DNA of 64,000 bases, taken from NCBI GenBank assembly GCA_037957365.1, contig JARHVA010002425.1:194001-258000 (forward strand). The letters run 5' to 3'. This stretch comes from Torreya grandis. Taxonomy: Eukaryota > Streptophyta > Pinopsida > Cupressales > Taxaceae. Shown here one piece after another: positions 11,691-26,600 of the stretch. The notes under the pieces were generated by a model that worked only from the letters and a program-made list of their open reading frames with translations, was not told the origin of the DNA and made no database searches. The position numbers were made by a program, and so were the translations under genes. Position 1 is the first letter of the stretch. Each line of letters opens with the position of its first letter.

Positions 11691-14600
11691 CTGCAAGTAA
11701 AAAACCTTAGCCAACAGACCGTAGAAGCTACTGAAACACTTTCTCTGTGTCAATTATCTCCTCATTAAGCAGCTAGTGAAGACTAGAATTAAAACATTCC
11801 AAGACCTTTTCAAAAGCTTCCTGCTACAATCTCACATACTAACAAGAAGCACCAGCTGTTCTTACATTCCATGGTTAACAAACAACTATTAAAGATGGCA
11901 GACTAGCAAACAGACAAAGAAAAGGCCATGACAGACCCTAAAAGCCCTACCTGAAATCTCTTCTTCACTACATCCAATGGATGACAAACAACTTTTGCAA
12001 CCGTACCAGCAGCAAACCCACAAAGAAAGAGCTGTATACTCGATAAACTCTCCTCAACCCTGCCACTCTTATCCATTGAACTGGTCTGATTCCAATCCTA
12101 AATTATACAGTAAAGATCTGATTTATTAGCATCTGAAATAATATGAGTTATTACTTCCTCGTCTTCTTTGCACCCAAAGCCCTCAAAACAAATTCAATTG
12201 ATAAAAAAAATGATGCAGTATTTAAGATACCTTTATCCAGCGCTTGAATGTATCATAAGTACCAAACTGAAGACCAGCATAAGGAATAATTTCTACCAAC
12301 GTTGGTGATAATCCAGCGTATAATCCTCGGATACCTCTAGCTCGTGCAATTTCCGTAAAGGCAGACCGCAAGTTTGGATAGACCTGTACCAGGAACAAGT
12401 TAGCAGTAGTTATAACCTCATTGATTAATAGGAATGAAAAAATAAAACTGTAGATATGTGATTTTTTAGGGACACGTAACAATAAAGAACATGCAATTGA
12501 TTTTTCTACAGTGCTTTTAATTCTGCATATTGCAGTGGTTCAGGTGTATATGGCTGCAAACTACAAATATACAAATTAAAATGTATAACTATATATCACA
12601 TAATTAGGAGAACAGAAACAATACTCCTGTCGTGACAACTCAGTTCTGTCTTTCATAGGCCTTATATTGCTTTCTGATCCTTAATCACAAATCATATTGC
12701 TTAATTAGCTCTTTTCATTGGGAAAAGAAAATATATACTCCTAGGTACAAGAATGCTAAAGCAGCAAAATGCATGCCAAGACCTAAGGACATGGTAAAGA
12801 AAAATTGCTTATCGATCTTGCAGAAGCTGTGGCACATAAATAGAGAATTTAGATTATGCAGGAAGCTAGTGTTTGCAGTGAAATTACTGGATCTGCCATC
12901 TGAGCATGGTCGTTCCCCGGCAGATCACTAATGTCTCAGCAGGCTTCACAACTCACCTGCATTACTTGTTAGTAGTGCTTCCTTGCTGGACAAGGATCCC
13001 CTGAATAAGGGAATATACAATTCTTTCTAGTTCAAGATCTCTCCTCTCTAGACAGTTTCCTACTCAGCCACATCCTGTTTGGATGGCTTGTCTGGCTCAT
13101 AGGCTTCCACAGGTTGCCACTTTGGTTGTATATCATGGTGCATGAGACCCATCTTGTCCTCCTGCCCAGACACATGCAGCCACTCTCACGACGGTAATTG
13201 ACCATCTCCAAGATGCAAGTATTTCCATTAATTCCTTGTTTTTAACTCTCCTATTCTCCTCCTGATTTCACTCCAGGATGACTAGACCATCCCCATGCTG
13301 TGGCCTCTCGTGAAGGGAAAACAAAACTACCCCCAGACCAAAAAATATCGAAATTTGTTGTAGATCTTGAGATTTAGTAAGTTCCACGAGGTCTGAAAAC
13401 CCCTAGAAGAAGAAATCTAGAACCTCAAATATCAGGTTTCATCTACAGGTTCACGAGTTTATATCTTTATGGGCCTCTTACTAAGTCATTGCAGTCAGTC
13501 TAGATATCAAAAAATTGGATCTATCATCTATGGGGTGGTTTCAAGTTGGTCTTTGAACAGGGCACTTGGGAAGTGATGGCATGTTTATGAAACACTTGAC
13601 AGTTAACTTTGATACCCTTGAAGACTCCCCTTCAAATTCTCCAGTCTGAATAATGCTTGCTGCCATGCCTTTGGATTTTTGGTATTGTAGCAGAATTCTG
13701 CTCCCAATTTCCCAACACACCAAAGAAAGGAAACCAACCGAATATGCCAAAATTTGTCTCAGCATAGAACTCTATGACTCCCAGCCTTGGCATTCCTACA
13801 ATGTCTAGATCTATCCTGATGATGACAGGCAAAAATCAATAAATATATGGATGATGGATCAAGAAAAATTAACTAAAATGTTGGTATTTATCATATTTTC
13901 GGATGCACTTTATCTGGAAACTCCTTATGACATATGGATCATACCGAACACAACCAATAGATTGCAAAAAAATCCATTCAATTGTAGAAACTGTTTTAAA
14001 CATGATCGATTACAAGAAACTGTGCATACATGCGAGATCCTTCCCTAACAAATTGGAAGACTACAAGCATAAAAGGCTGTGATTAATGAGGAAAACAGAG
14101 GTCGAAGGAGTCAGTAGAAAAGAACAATATATAAAGAAACCATCCTCACTTCAAAAAATCCAATTTCACTCCAGCTGCCAGCAATCCCTTCCAAATCTTG
14201 AAAGAGTGCGATCATGTTATCATAAATAACACAGAGGAGGCACTGAAAAAAAATCAAGAGAAGGTGACAGAGAAACAAGAAAGACGAGTTTCAGTCTGCA
14301 AACATATCTAGGCACGGAATCGCCCACTTTAAGAAACACCTGAAGCATCAGAAGCGGAGAAGACCAAGTAGCGAAATTTGTTCCACCAGAGATCGATAAG
14401 AAAACACAACTGAGAGATGCAGACACCTAATGAGCAAATCACGAGACAAGATAGCACGCACCTTCAGAGAACATGGTCAAAATTATCAGCTGCAGCAGTT
14501 GTTGGAAACAAAGGTACTTGAGAAAACATACAAGAATCCAAGAAAATCAACATTCTCATAGAAAGGGTAAAGGGCACAGGCATAGAAGAGTTGAAGGATT

Positions 14601-17600
14601 CGTCAAGTTGAAGCAGCGGGTCAGAATTGGAGAAAGCACCCATAGGCTTTCGAAACAAAACACCAGATGTCCACATCTAAAAGTCGCATCTACATCTTGG
14701 GAGAAAGAAATTACATATTAACGCCCATAAGTGGCCAAAATAGGTTGATGGGGTAAATAGTATGACCAACAAGTAAAGCTGTATAAGAAGTGTATAATGC
14801 ATGTTTCATGTAAAAACAACAAAGAAAACAAAATATATGTAAACCCTTAAGCAAAAGTAATCTACAAGAATAAATGTCACCAGCAATACATAGCATAGTG
14901 AAGTTAACTACACCTATAGAAGGGGAAACGCTGAAAGAGCCAAACACCTAATCCACATAAATGTATGAAGGAGGAAAGTCCGTCACTTCGTAATCAGAAA
15001 CAAGGGATCTGAAGAAATCATCTGGAGAGTGACTTAAGCTGGAAGTATACGACATATAATCCTAGCAGGCATAAGAGAACACAGTCTCCTAACATCCACA
15101 CTGCAAATATGCTACAAGAAAGTAAGAAGCCGTAGATGCAGTCCACCCACAAGCTCCCAATTGGGTGGCATGCAGATTACCAAACACCCAATGCCACTTG
15201 CTAGATCTAATAACACCTGCCTTAAAATCTGACTAATCTCTTGTTTTCTACCTTTACAAAATAGTTGCCAGGAAACTCCAATACAGAAGCAAGCATCGTG
15301 TCCCCATCCACATACCCACATCCTCTGGTAACTATATTTCTAATTTTATATTATATAGTGGTGCCCTTATTCATTTACTCATGTACCCAGATTTGAAAGG
15401 GGTCCCTGTACCCCCATATGTCTCCAGGAGCCTGTGCTTTAAAATCATTTGCATCTGTGGCACTTAAATAGCCCCTTGTTTCCCTGAAAATTACTCCCCT
15501 TTACAAAAATTGTTTATCGACTTTAGGAAATGGAAACTTCAAAATAAATCACACTAAATGGGACTTTGTACATAGCTCTTGAGACTCGGAATCTATCCTA
15601 CATGGTAATAAAAGAGCAAGTTTAGACTCTTGATTTGAAAAAAAGGTAAAATTTATAAAATTATAAATAGGATATGCTCCATGTGATCCTTTATAATTTT
15701 TCCTCTAAAGTTTGGGGAAAAAGAAAACCATTTTCATCTACAGTTTAACATGCAACGGAAAACAACTCCCACTTCTTTCAATTGATTTTATTTTTAGAAC
15801 AGTCATTACAGATATTTCTGAATGCCTTCTAAGGATGCTAAATCTGTTCAGCCTGATCTCCAAACAGTTTCCACAGTGACTGTAATTTGACCCCTACTTG
15901 GACTGGACATTAATACACCTTACTCAGACAAAGCATTATGCATCAAACCAAATGTCATCGTGTACAGAACTCTCATGGATGGCATTTGCAAGTTCAAACT
16001 GTTTTCAGTGCCTGCTATGAGATGGTGATGCAGGATCCTTTGCAACGCAGAGGAAGGAAATCTACAGATAGTGATCTGCTTGAAATATCTCTAGGGAAAA
16101 TGTAGCATTTATAGACATATTGGTAAGCAGTAGGCATGGAATTGTTAGAAGCAAAGAACATAACACTCAGAAAGGTACTAGTCAAAGGATACAGGTAAAT
16201 CCCGATGTAGGGGATACAAAACCCTTTAAAATTGAGACCGGGAACTAGTTGGGAAGGACTGGCCATAATGAAAGGAGCCAGTAAGGATGGCTGGATACCA
16301 ACTCATATGAGATGAGGCGTAGAAAGATGGTAAATCCTAAAAACAGAATATAGAAAGTAAAATAAAGCAACAAAATAGAGTTCCTCAAAAAGACAGCTTA
16401 AAATTCTTCTAATACTGAATATGTGATACACGAGGCTCTTTATTGAGCCATGTTCTCTTCGCTCTTGCTGTCGCTTTCAGAATTGGAGAAAAACTTGTAA
16501 CTGAGCAGATACCTGAAGTCCAGATAGAGGAGGGAACCTTTGGGGACATAATGGCTTCAATTCATCCTAAGAATCTTTAACTTTTAGGGAAAACAAGCAT
16601 CGTACAAAGCTTCCTGTAATTCCAGAGTTTACCATTCAAGAAATAAGAATAGCAAATTACACCACTTAGATTTCTAATCTAACCAGATTAAAGCTTAACT
16701 CGTTTCCCATCTGCTCTCTTCTCGACTCATTTGATGGTTCTTTTTGGCAAGGGACCTTCCCGACTGGAATGTCTTTAATATGCGCCTTTTGCACATACGA
16801 AAATTTTATGGTTTATCACCTTTTTATTTGGTTCTATTGATTCCTGCTTATAGTTTCAGATACTTCATAATTGTTTCTTAAGAGTTCTTTGTATTGGCAC
16901 TCTTAATTTTCTACTGTAACTTTCTGCACTTTTGAATCCTATTGACCCGCTTTGGTCATTTGTGGGCACCAATATGATTTCTTTCTTTCTTTCTTTATTA
17001 GGACTTCCTTTATTATCATCTCAGCTGTTTTGACTCCCAGCATGGCTTCTAGTGCTTATCTAGTGGAAATAGAAGGGAATAAGCTGTATAAAATCTAGCC
17101 ATCAGAATTCATTTATACATCCATTTTGCAAAAGATTTATGCTCTACGTTTAAGAAACCTAAAATGTGAAGTTCACATATATTCGTTATCAACATTCACA
17201 AACCCTTGGCAAATTTAGCATATCATTTGTATAAACATATTTACTCAAAATCACCAGATTGACAATTTAGTCAAACTCACTACATTTGATGAAATGAGAA
17301 TTTGGTGAGGATGCAAACAACCATTTCACTAGGAATCTCTGTGAGTTCTAAGAGAGTCCAAATGCATCATGTCTAAGTCGAGGAATACCCAAGGAAAAGT
17401 TCATATAATGAGCCTAAAGTTTTATCATATAAAGACCGAAAAATATTCGTGACCAGAAACAATACACGGGAAATATTTCTGTTGATAGCAATGGACCTAT
17501 CCCAAATGTTAAGAAAATATCTCTACCTATTTAGGAAATATAAGATACACTTCCTAATTGAGTGATGAAATAAACAACAAAACCTCAGAAATTGAAGAAA

Positions 17601-20600
17601 CTCAATTTCGAAGTAATGGAAAATCTGTCATGAGAACTCCAATTCTATTGATTGGAGGGTTACAAAAAAGTTCATTTCCACAACAAAATACTCCAGCAGA
17701 AATGGAAATTGCAAGTTTAGAGAAAAAGTTTGAAATGATTATTTCTATAATATAATGATTACACTAGAAATCAGAGGGTCCGTTTGAAAAATCTGGGCTA
17801 GAAAAGACCATACTTGGAAGCTACACTCCCATTTAAATTATCTTATTATAAAACCTCCGGTAGAGTCAATCCACCTACTAATCTAACCTTCAAATAGACT
17901 GCTAAATTAAATGGAAAAAATTGCCATTTAAAATCATAGTTATCTTGAAATTAAGTATACTGCCTTCACAGTCAAGTACAAAAGAGCTTTATACCTTCGG
18001 TTCACCCTGTGATGCTAGTATTGTGCGTAAAAGGTCAAATGGATATGATCCAACAGTTGCTGCACATCCTGCTAATCCCCCACTCACATAAGACAAATAT
18101 GGACTTAGCCGAAGATGATCCTCTGTAATAAAAATGAAGCTATCCATGTCAAACAGAAAGTTTTTGTAAAACTTGTTACATAACTGTGGATGGAAGGCAC
18201 AATTTTAGTAATAAAAATGAAATGGAATGTGAACTTCAAGAATGGAATGTAATAGGTAATCAAACACATAAACCATTGCAGCAATAAATGTCCATCAAAT
18301 TTAAGACTAATAACTTGATCTATTAGTCATTTAGTCGAAAGCAGCAACTACATCCTATTTAATAAAGTGAACAAAACAAATACTCAATTTCCTTTGATTA
18401 GTTACTGTAGAATAAAGATTCTGCATAACTTAATATCAAAACACCTGAACCACGGAGAAAACAATAGCTTAAATTATATTGACATTGCATATGTTTTGAA
18501 CTACTAAGAACCATATCTAATAGAGAGAGATTTACGTAGGCATAATATTGTATATATGAGAACCTCCAAAAGTGCCCTTGCAAATATAACATGCAATGAT
18601 AAAACAATCACAAGAATGTTGCATCAGGCACGGATCGATCCCAAAACAGGGAATTGTTTTGTAGTTGTGGAAAAGAGAAAAAAATGTATAGAGCTAAGAA
18701 CCACGGTAAGGTACCTTGAAATATTTGTGAATGTATTCATCTAGTTTCACAATAATTAGCAAAGGAATCTAATATTTTTTTTACACTAAGTAGTATATGT
18801 TTAATGTTAGTGTCTTCCTCCAGAATTTTTGTAGACCAAACAGCACCTGTTTATATTAAGTATAGCATGTCTCGCATTAGATTCAACAATTATTTTTCTC
18901 AATTATAACCTGTAACAGTAGAAAGAAAGAAAGAGAGATAATATTACGGTCCTGACCAAATGTAGGTCAATGGGACTCGAGGATACAACAGTTAATAATA
19001 GAAAGTTCTAGGAAGCTATACAAAGAGAATCCTAGAAGCCAAATAAAGGAACAAAGTAAATCAATGTATCACATACAAAGGTGGCAATGGAACCAATACA
19101 AATAGCAAAGAAGGGCAAACAAGAGGCCCAAAAACATGTGTCGATGAAACCGGGAGGACTTCAAGTATCTCTTAACTGCAACCAAAGGCAAATTTTAAGG
19201 CTATCATATGGATTGCAACAGATCAAAACGACCTGTTGCAGAAAGGCATATTCAAGAATATCTCTCCCTCCGAAAATACCCTCAACACAACAACAAAGAA
19301 TAATTCCCTCGTCCATATTAATATTAAGAATCATATGTTTTCATAAAACATAACAATTTCAAGCTAAAAATACTATTATCATTATCGTTTGCTACCATTG
19401 TTATCATCACACTGATTATCATTAACAATATTAACCTCATTACACAGCACCTTCCCTTAAACATTTCATTGATGGAGCATAGTTTTATCCCATGCTTCCT
19501 TTTGCAGTAAACAAGCTATAGAAACTAGCTTCAGGTCGGTATTCGTTCATGAACACAAATTGCAAAGGCTGCCCTCAGAACTTAAAAAAGATGACATGGA
19601 TTAGGGATGCATTTGATGCATTGGAGTTCCTTTATATTTAAGCTAAAATGTCTTCACACGTTACGAAATTTTCCTTAGATATATCATCGTTAGCAGTTAG
19701 CATAAACCCATCTTTGTCCGTTATAATGTGAAAACTTGGATATCCTTGGAATCTTCTATTCAAAACTGAAACATCTTATTACAACAAAACTCTTATAGTA
19801 CTCGAAGTCGACTTGGGGTGAAAGCTTCTAACCCAATGACCACTTCACTTAAAACTAGGCTGTTAGACAGGCCAGCTTCTAACAAGAGTCCTGGGCAAGC
19901 TCTGGCCTTGGCATGAGGGACAATCTGTAGAAGAACAGTCCCTACTCCTTTGCAGGGTGTATCACTTGGCATATTACCACTCAACTATATTTACAATTCT
20001 GAGGCGTTCTCAGAATTTGTTAACCACAGGCCTCAAAAAGCCATGAGCATAAGACCACTTAAAATCGAGTGTATGATGATGATCAACTAAATGCTCTTGA
20101 TGGTTGGTGATTTGGTACTTGGATCTATTACCTAATCATTTAGAAATTTAAATTATATTGGTCAATGCATAGAGGCAATGATTCTTTCTATTGTTAACTG
20201 ATCTATCCTCGAGTCCATTTTCAGTACTTGTATCTATTACCTAATCATTTAGGAATTTGAATTATTTTGGTCAATGCATAATAAAGGCAATGATTCTTTC
20301 TATTGTTAACTAATGTATCCTCGAGTCCCATCGACCTAATTTTGTTCATCTGTGGACATCAATATAATTTCTTTCTTTATTTCTTTGTTGCCTTTGGATA
20401 CATTTCAATTCCGCAATATCTTTCCTGATATAATTTTTATCTTGGCATTATGTACCCATGTCCGTTTGAATATAAACATCATGCATTCCCTAAAATTTTC
20501 AAATTTGAAGGTTCATGAACTATGGGTTCTTTTACATGCAAAAAAGTTTCATGTCACCTTATTTTACTTCAAACAGAAAATGCCCATTATATTCGTGGTA

Positions 20601-23600
20601 ACAAGGTTTGACCTAATCTAAAGGATTTTCAAACCTTCAATTTTTCAAGAGGCCAAACCTGTCGGACTGAACCTGCCAATGTCAGGTCAACACATTGGCA
20701 GTGACACCAGCCCACATTTTTACTACATAAACTTTGTTCTCCATCTCACATGCTTTGAAAACCATCAGCGCAAATGCATTGATCATGATGTTGACACTAA
20801 CTGTATTAATTATCATGAATCAGATAATCTAGCAAGATTTTATTTTGAAGATGATTAAATTTCCATTTTAAAGCCTAGTAGCCCAAGGGCCTCAACTAGG
20901 GAGATTCCAGGGAGAGTGACAATCTGCAAATATTGCTCGATGGTGTGATGCATCAAACTTTGAAAAACCATGAAAATTGGGAATTGAAATATGTCTTTTA
21001 TATCTTTTTCATATTCTACGTTTTATAATTATTTTATATTGCTTCAAACCTTTCCAAACCTTTGTGAAATTCCGAACTTTGGCAAACCTTCCACCTTCTT
21101 GTACCTTGTTACTATGTTAGCAGTCCACACCAACATTTTTAGCAATTGCAGCACAGCTGCCAATGGATTTTACAATAGATGCTTTAGTATAAGACCAGTC
21201 GAGAGCTAGAATGTAAGTGAGAGGGATCCAATAGTATGTTGGGTGATCATGATATTGCTGTATTCAAAATCCTGGCAAATTTCCATAACTTATGGCATTG
21301 TAGATAAAATAACATGTACTGACAGTCTGACAGTATTCACTCTCCAGATTAAACCCTTTTTACCGTTTCTTGCAAGAGCTGACTGAGGGCTAGTGCAAAT
21401 TGTGGGAAAGGATACAAACGCAAATCCTATGAAACTTTGAGAACAAGGAATTTGAGTATGCAGATGGCTTCACTTTCCTCGCAATCAAAGCAAACTTAAA
21501 AGTTATTGCACAAATCTAGATGCACACTATAAAGCACAGCATCATAAGTTTGTTCGCATAAAGCCCTTGTAAAGTACCATGCTCTTTAAGACTGAGTCCT
21601 GAAGTACAAATTAAATCATCAAAATCCATTGCTGATATCCTCACAGAACCAATCCAACATATTGGAGTGAGAAATGTTACGCATGTTATGACTATTCTGC
21701 AACAAATTGCAAGGACAAAGGTAAAATTTTTAGGGAGAGCTTACCTACTTTGTTTCAGGACCCCTCACACAGCCAACATAACAGATCTTCTCTAGAGGAC
21801 TTCTCTACCTTGGAATGGGGGACATCATGCTGTAAGATACAATATTCATTACCAAATTTATCACAAATCTTGGCTTCAGCTTACACATTGAAAAATTGCA
21901 TCCGGGAAGTTGATAACTCCTGTTACTACAAGCTTCACCACACTGCAAAGAGTGATCGAGGAGAAAGAATGTCATGAAGCTTGTTGCAAAGCATGTAGTA
22001 AAAGGATTAATTGAGGAGAAAGAATGTGGTGAAGCTTGTCACATACCATCATAAATTGGCTACAGAGCTTGGATTCGTGGAAATATTCCAGAGTTGCTAT
22101 TCACATTTTTGGAAACATGCTAGATGATCTACTTATGAGAGGAACTAGAGCACAATTCATTTCGACCAATCAGACACAAATAACAAGTCAAAAACAAAGA
22201 AATTGATCGCTAGTGTATCTGTACATGGTAAATTACATTTATTGAACTATAAATTGTTTAAAAAAAAGCCTCCAAGACTCTTTTTCCACTTCCTGATGCT
22301 GATTACCATGCTGATATTGATGACCCAGAAGATGAGGCTCCCGATGACAGTTTTTCTATGTTACTTGCATGTTTACATTGCATGTACACCTCAGTTTGTA
22401 TTAATCAATTCGTAAATCTTTACTAGTAAATAAAACTAAATATATTGAAATTTTTGGTGGTTATTTTTTGCAAATATTGGATATTTTGAATATATCTTGA
22501 ATAGGTGTAGTATAGTTTTAAATATCATTTTTACTCCCCTTTTTTTCAAATTTTTGCACATTGTTTTTTGTTCGTGGCTACTATGATATATATATATAAC
22601 ATCTAACTATATATAGATAGACACACAAATGTGTGTGTACAGCATTTTTCTGTTTTCTAATTTGAAAATATGTAATTTCAATAATTGGATAAAAGAAGGA
22701 CTAGAATGTCTCCGAAATAAGTTAAATAATATGCTTCATGCTTCTCTGCAAGTTCCTTAACCATACATGGGTCATTTAGTGTAACTATGTTAGAACTTGA
22801 AAAGCTTCAATATGAAGTAACCCAAGCTTTAACTACAGGCAAAGACAAGTTCAAATAAATTATAACATGTCAAATTTAGATGAGTTTCCCTTCGGAAGAT
22901 AGATAAAAACCAACAAAAGAACTGGACTAATAATCTATTGTCTCGGCAATATACTTTTTGATTTGACACATTGGAGCTTTTTGAAGAAAAAATTCAGTGA
23001 GAATCCTAACTACACTGCCACCTAATTTACAATTTTTCTCCATAAATTACTCGAACAATGCAGACTTCAAAATTGTAGATACAGATTAACTGAAAGTCTT
23101 TTGTATCAAGTGGAGGCTAGGTCAATTGCATATAGCACTGTATATTTCAGAAGAGAAAAATACACGAGTAGTTATTTCAAAAAACAAGAAATTCACTTTC
23201 TTTGAAAAAAATTGTGCAAGGGTTAGAGGTGATCCAAACCTGCCTTCATGGATCCTGCAGCAAATGACTTGAATTTGTGTAGAACTGTAAACTGTATTGC
23301 CGTATAGGGCATCACCATCAGAAGTGCTGGGGCATTCCCCCTCCACAGTCCCTATTTCATTGATTAGAAAAGCAGTTATTAAAGGACTGTGATTATAGCC
23401 TCAAAATCACCTGTACTATAGAAAACAAAATGCGGAAAGAAATATTAAATGCATGCACCATATTTCTTCAGGAACTAAGAATATTAGAATGTAATGATGC
23501 AAAGTTTGAAATACTGGAGTATAGATGTCTCACATATATACATGCACCAGAAATAACAATTCTAGACTCTTATCTAAGGTCTATTGTGATTCACCATGAA

Positions 23601-26600
23601 AACTTTAGGAGTCAACAATACTGCTCCTGCTGTCATCAGGCTACTGGAGTAAATTCTGAATCTGTTTTAATCAATATTTTATAGAGGGTACAGATCAATA
23701 GAATACATTCCATGAAGAACAACTTGCCTGATCTTGCACAAGGTTTTAACTAGGTCCTATGTCTTTAGAAGAAGAGCTTCTTGATATGTATGCCAAAGGG
23801 CAACAGAAATTTTATTTACTCGCCACTAAATTGGGTATTAAGTAGGTGCAATAAACCTGTTACTAAAACTATTCGGTTACTCACTCAGTTTCACCAACAT
23901 TATTAAAACCTTTACTATAAAACTATCCAAAGATTCAGATTATTTATCCCAAGATAGTCTTTTCAATTGTGCATTTAGTAAAGTTTACAGGATTAAAGGG
24001 AAGCACCTAATTAGAAGATGTTCCAAACATTCAGTGACCCAGAATAAAATACTTTTTTTTTCCCTTTTTACATAGTAATTAGTTCTTTTCAATTCTTACC
24101 CTGCAAAAAAGAACACAAAATATTTCTTTTCATGGCCTCCCGTTTCTAAAAGTTTTAAAGGTCTTGACTTGCTGTGGAAGGCATTTTTCATTTTACTGTT
24201 GCATAAGTTTTCATTCTCCCCTATAAAAAGACCCAAACTGTCCTCTAGAATCTCATTTCCATCTTCTATAGTGAAATACATAAAGTTCTCAACAAGGAGA
24301 CAAGAATAACCAGGTTCAGATTCAATAACCAATTCAATTCAGTGCATATTGCTCTCTAGAAAACTAATCAATATACAGAAACTTACTATGTTCTCAATCA
24401 AATGTGACAGTATTCAGCATTAGATATTTCAAAGCAAAATGCTATGAAATAACTTTCCAGAAGACACTGAGTATCAGAAATCAACAACCTCTAATAATTT
24501 TAAATTTGGAAGCTTCACATAACCAAATGATATGAGCTTCTGGATAGATGTGTTTAATACCTAGCCAAAACAGATTAGTGGATGGGTGACTGCTCTTCCT
24601 AGCCCCTTCATTGTCACTCCATCCCCTTCCCATTACATGATGTTTTTCCTAGCTATCTGTGCCTTATTTCCTCTTTCAAGCCTCTTCGCTTGATGGTTTT
24701 TGAAAATATTTTCAACCCTGTGGATGGGACGTTTTTCATCTACCCCCGACAGACTTAGTTCTCAATCGAGTGTCCTCCCATGTGTGTATTGTTGGATTTC
24801 CTTAATGCATCTTGGCCTTCTCAAGGCATTCACTTTACCTTTCCTTACACACATACTTCTCATTTTAACAGCCATCTCCTCTTTATTCCCTGCATTAATT
24901 CCTCTTACTAGTTATGGTTTTAACTTTTTTCTCCTGCTTGGTTTTCTTTTGTGTTTTCCTTTGTTCTATTACGTTTTATTCTCATGGCTAGTGACACTCT
25001 AGTTGCTAAATGCACAAATTCTTCAACTGACAAGAAGTTGAGCAAAAGCTCAAATTTGACAAAGTTGAGCTTGAACGGGTTCAAGCAACTGGAGGATCAA
25101 GGAGAGGCCATGGCAGAGGCTGACAAGTTTGAAGGCATGAAGTGGGAAGAGGTGTCTGATGATCAGCAAGGACAAGAAACAATGTGTTTACCAAGGCCAT
25201 GGTTATCAATGAAACTGCCAAACTCATCTCAATTGGTACCAATAAATTCCTTGAAGAAAAAATTGAAGCTTACCATGATATCACCATGAAACCTATCGAG
25301 GAATTGAAGAAGAACATCACTGTCTGGGGTAAAGATATAAATGAGGCTATCAGAAATGGCATTCATAACTCATCTCAATTGGCACCAATAAATTCCTTGA
25401 AGAAAAAATTGAAGCTTACCATGATATCACCATGAAACCTATAGAGGAATTGAAGAAGAACATCACTGTCTGGGGGAAAGATATAAATGAGGCTATCAGA
25501 AATGGCATTCATAAGGTGCTGCTTGAGGAGCTGATGCCCACATGATCCCCTGCGCCCTGGTTGGATCTATTTCTAAAGGTGAGTCTTCTGTTATCATTCC
25601 TCCTACTATTGCTGCTACTGGCCGTGGATTATCTGAATTTTCCAAGTTTGGTAGCCCTGCACTTACTGACCGGAAAAAAAGAGAGAACTTTGAGAAAGGA
25701 AGTGACCTTTCAACGCGGGTCGTGTTGGATAAGATAAAATTATTGGAGGAGACCACTGGGATCAAACACCTACTGCCTAGCCAAAAACCTTCACAAACTA
25801 AAACCACCCAGAAGAAAATGATAATAGAACTTGGTGAAAATACTTGGGCCAAGGAAAACAGCACACACTTCTTGGGAAACCATGTGGTGAGTCTTGAGAG
25901 ATACAAGGCTGATGCCACTGGTCTGCTCTCCCTCAAAGAAGATTTGACTGTGCGGAAGGCTTGGACAAGACAGTCCATTCCAGTACTTTCAATGTTATCA
26001 AGCAAATAGTGACTTAAAGCCTGGACCATGTTAGCTGTGAGGAGCTCAAGGACAAAATTGCCAGCTGCATGACTCTTGCAATTGACAGTCCTCTTGATGG
26101 AGTTCTGTTAAGCCCTTCTCTTCTGGTTTGTTCTTTTTGAGCTCTTTAGGGTAGCAGTATTATTAATGTTATCAGGTGGAATGGTATTGGTTTTAGGTAT
26201 AATTACCTGGTTAATATCCGTGATAATGTAAACTTTAGTGCTTCTATTATGCTCATTTTGGATTATAGCCCATCTGGATTTATGTCATATTTTTTGTGAT
26301 CTTGATCTTCAGAACATGGAAAATTACCAGGCTCGACCAGACTGATATTACGATATAAATCTTTTGACATCTTAATATAGTTTTTTGTCAGTTTTCTGTA
26401 AAAATCATTGATGATAAAACTGCCAAATCATTTCAATAGCATTTGCTTATAAGTTTATAACAATGGAGGATGATATTCTTAACATCTCCAGAAATTATTG
26501 TCTTCTAAAAACTTCTCATTTTTTATATTATAATTGAAATAGAATGAAAAAAATTACGTAGATGCCTCATTTTGAAAGATAATGTCTTCATGGGGCATTT

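Noticed and set aside
25496..26029. 177-codon open frame on the minus strand, longest single frame in intron 2
   Set aside because: It is the mirror of the 155-codon plus-strand frame, whose composition continues the upstream charged segment; the minus frame has no family resemblance and no splice partners.
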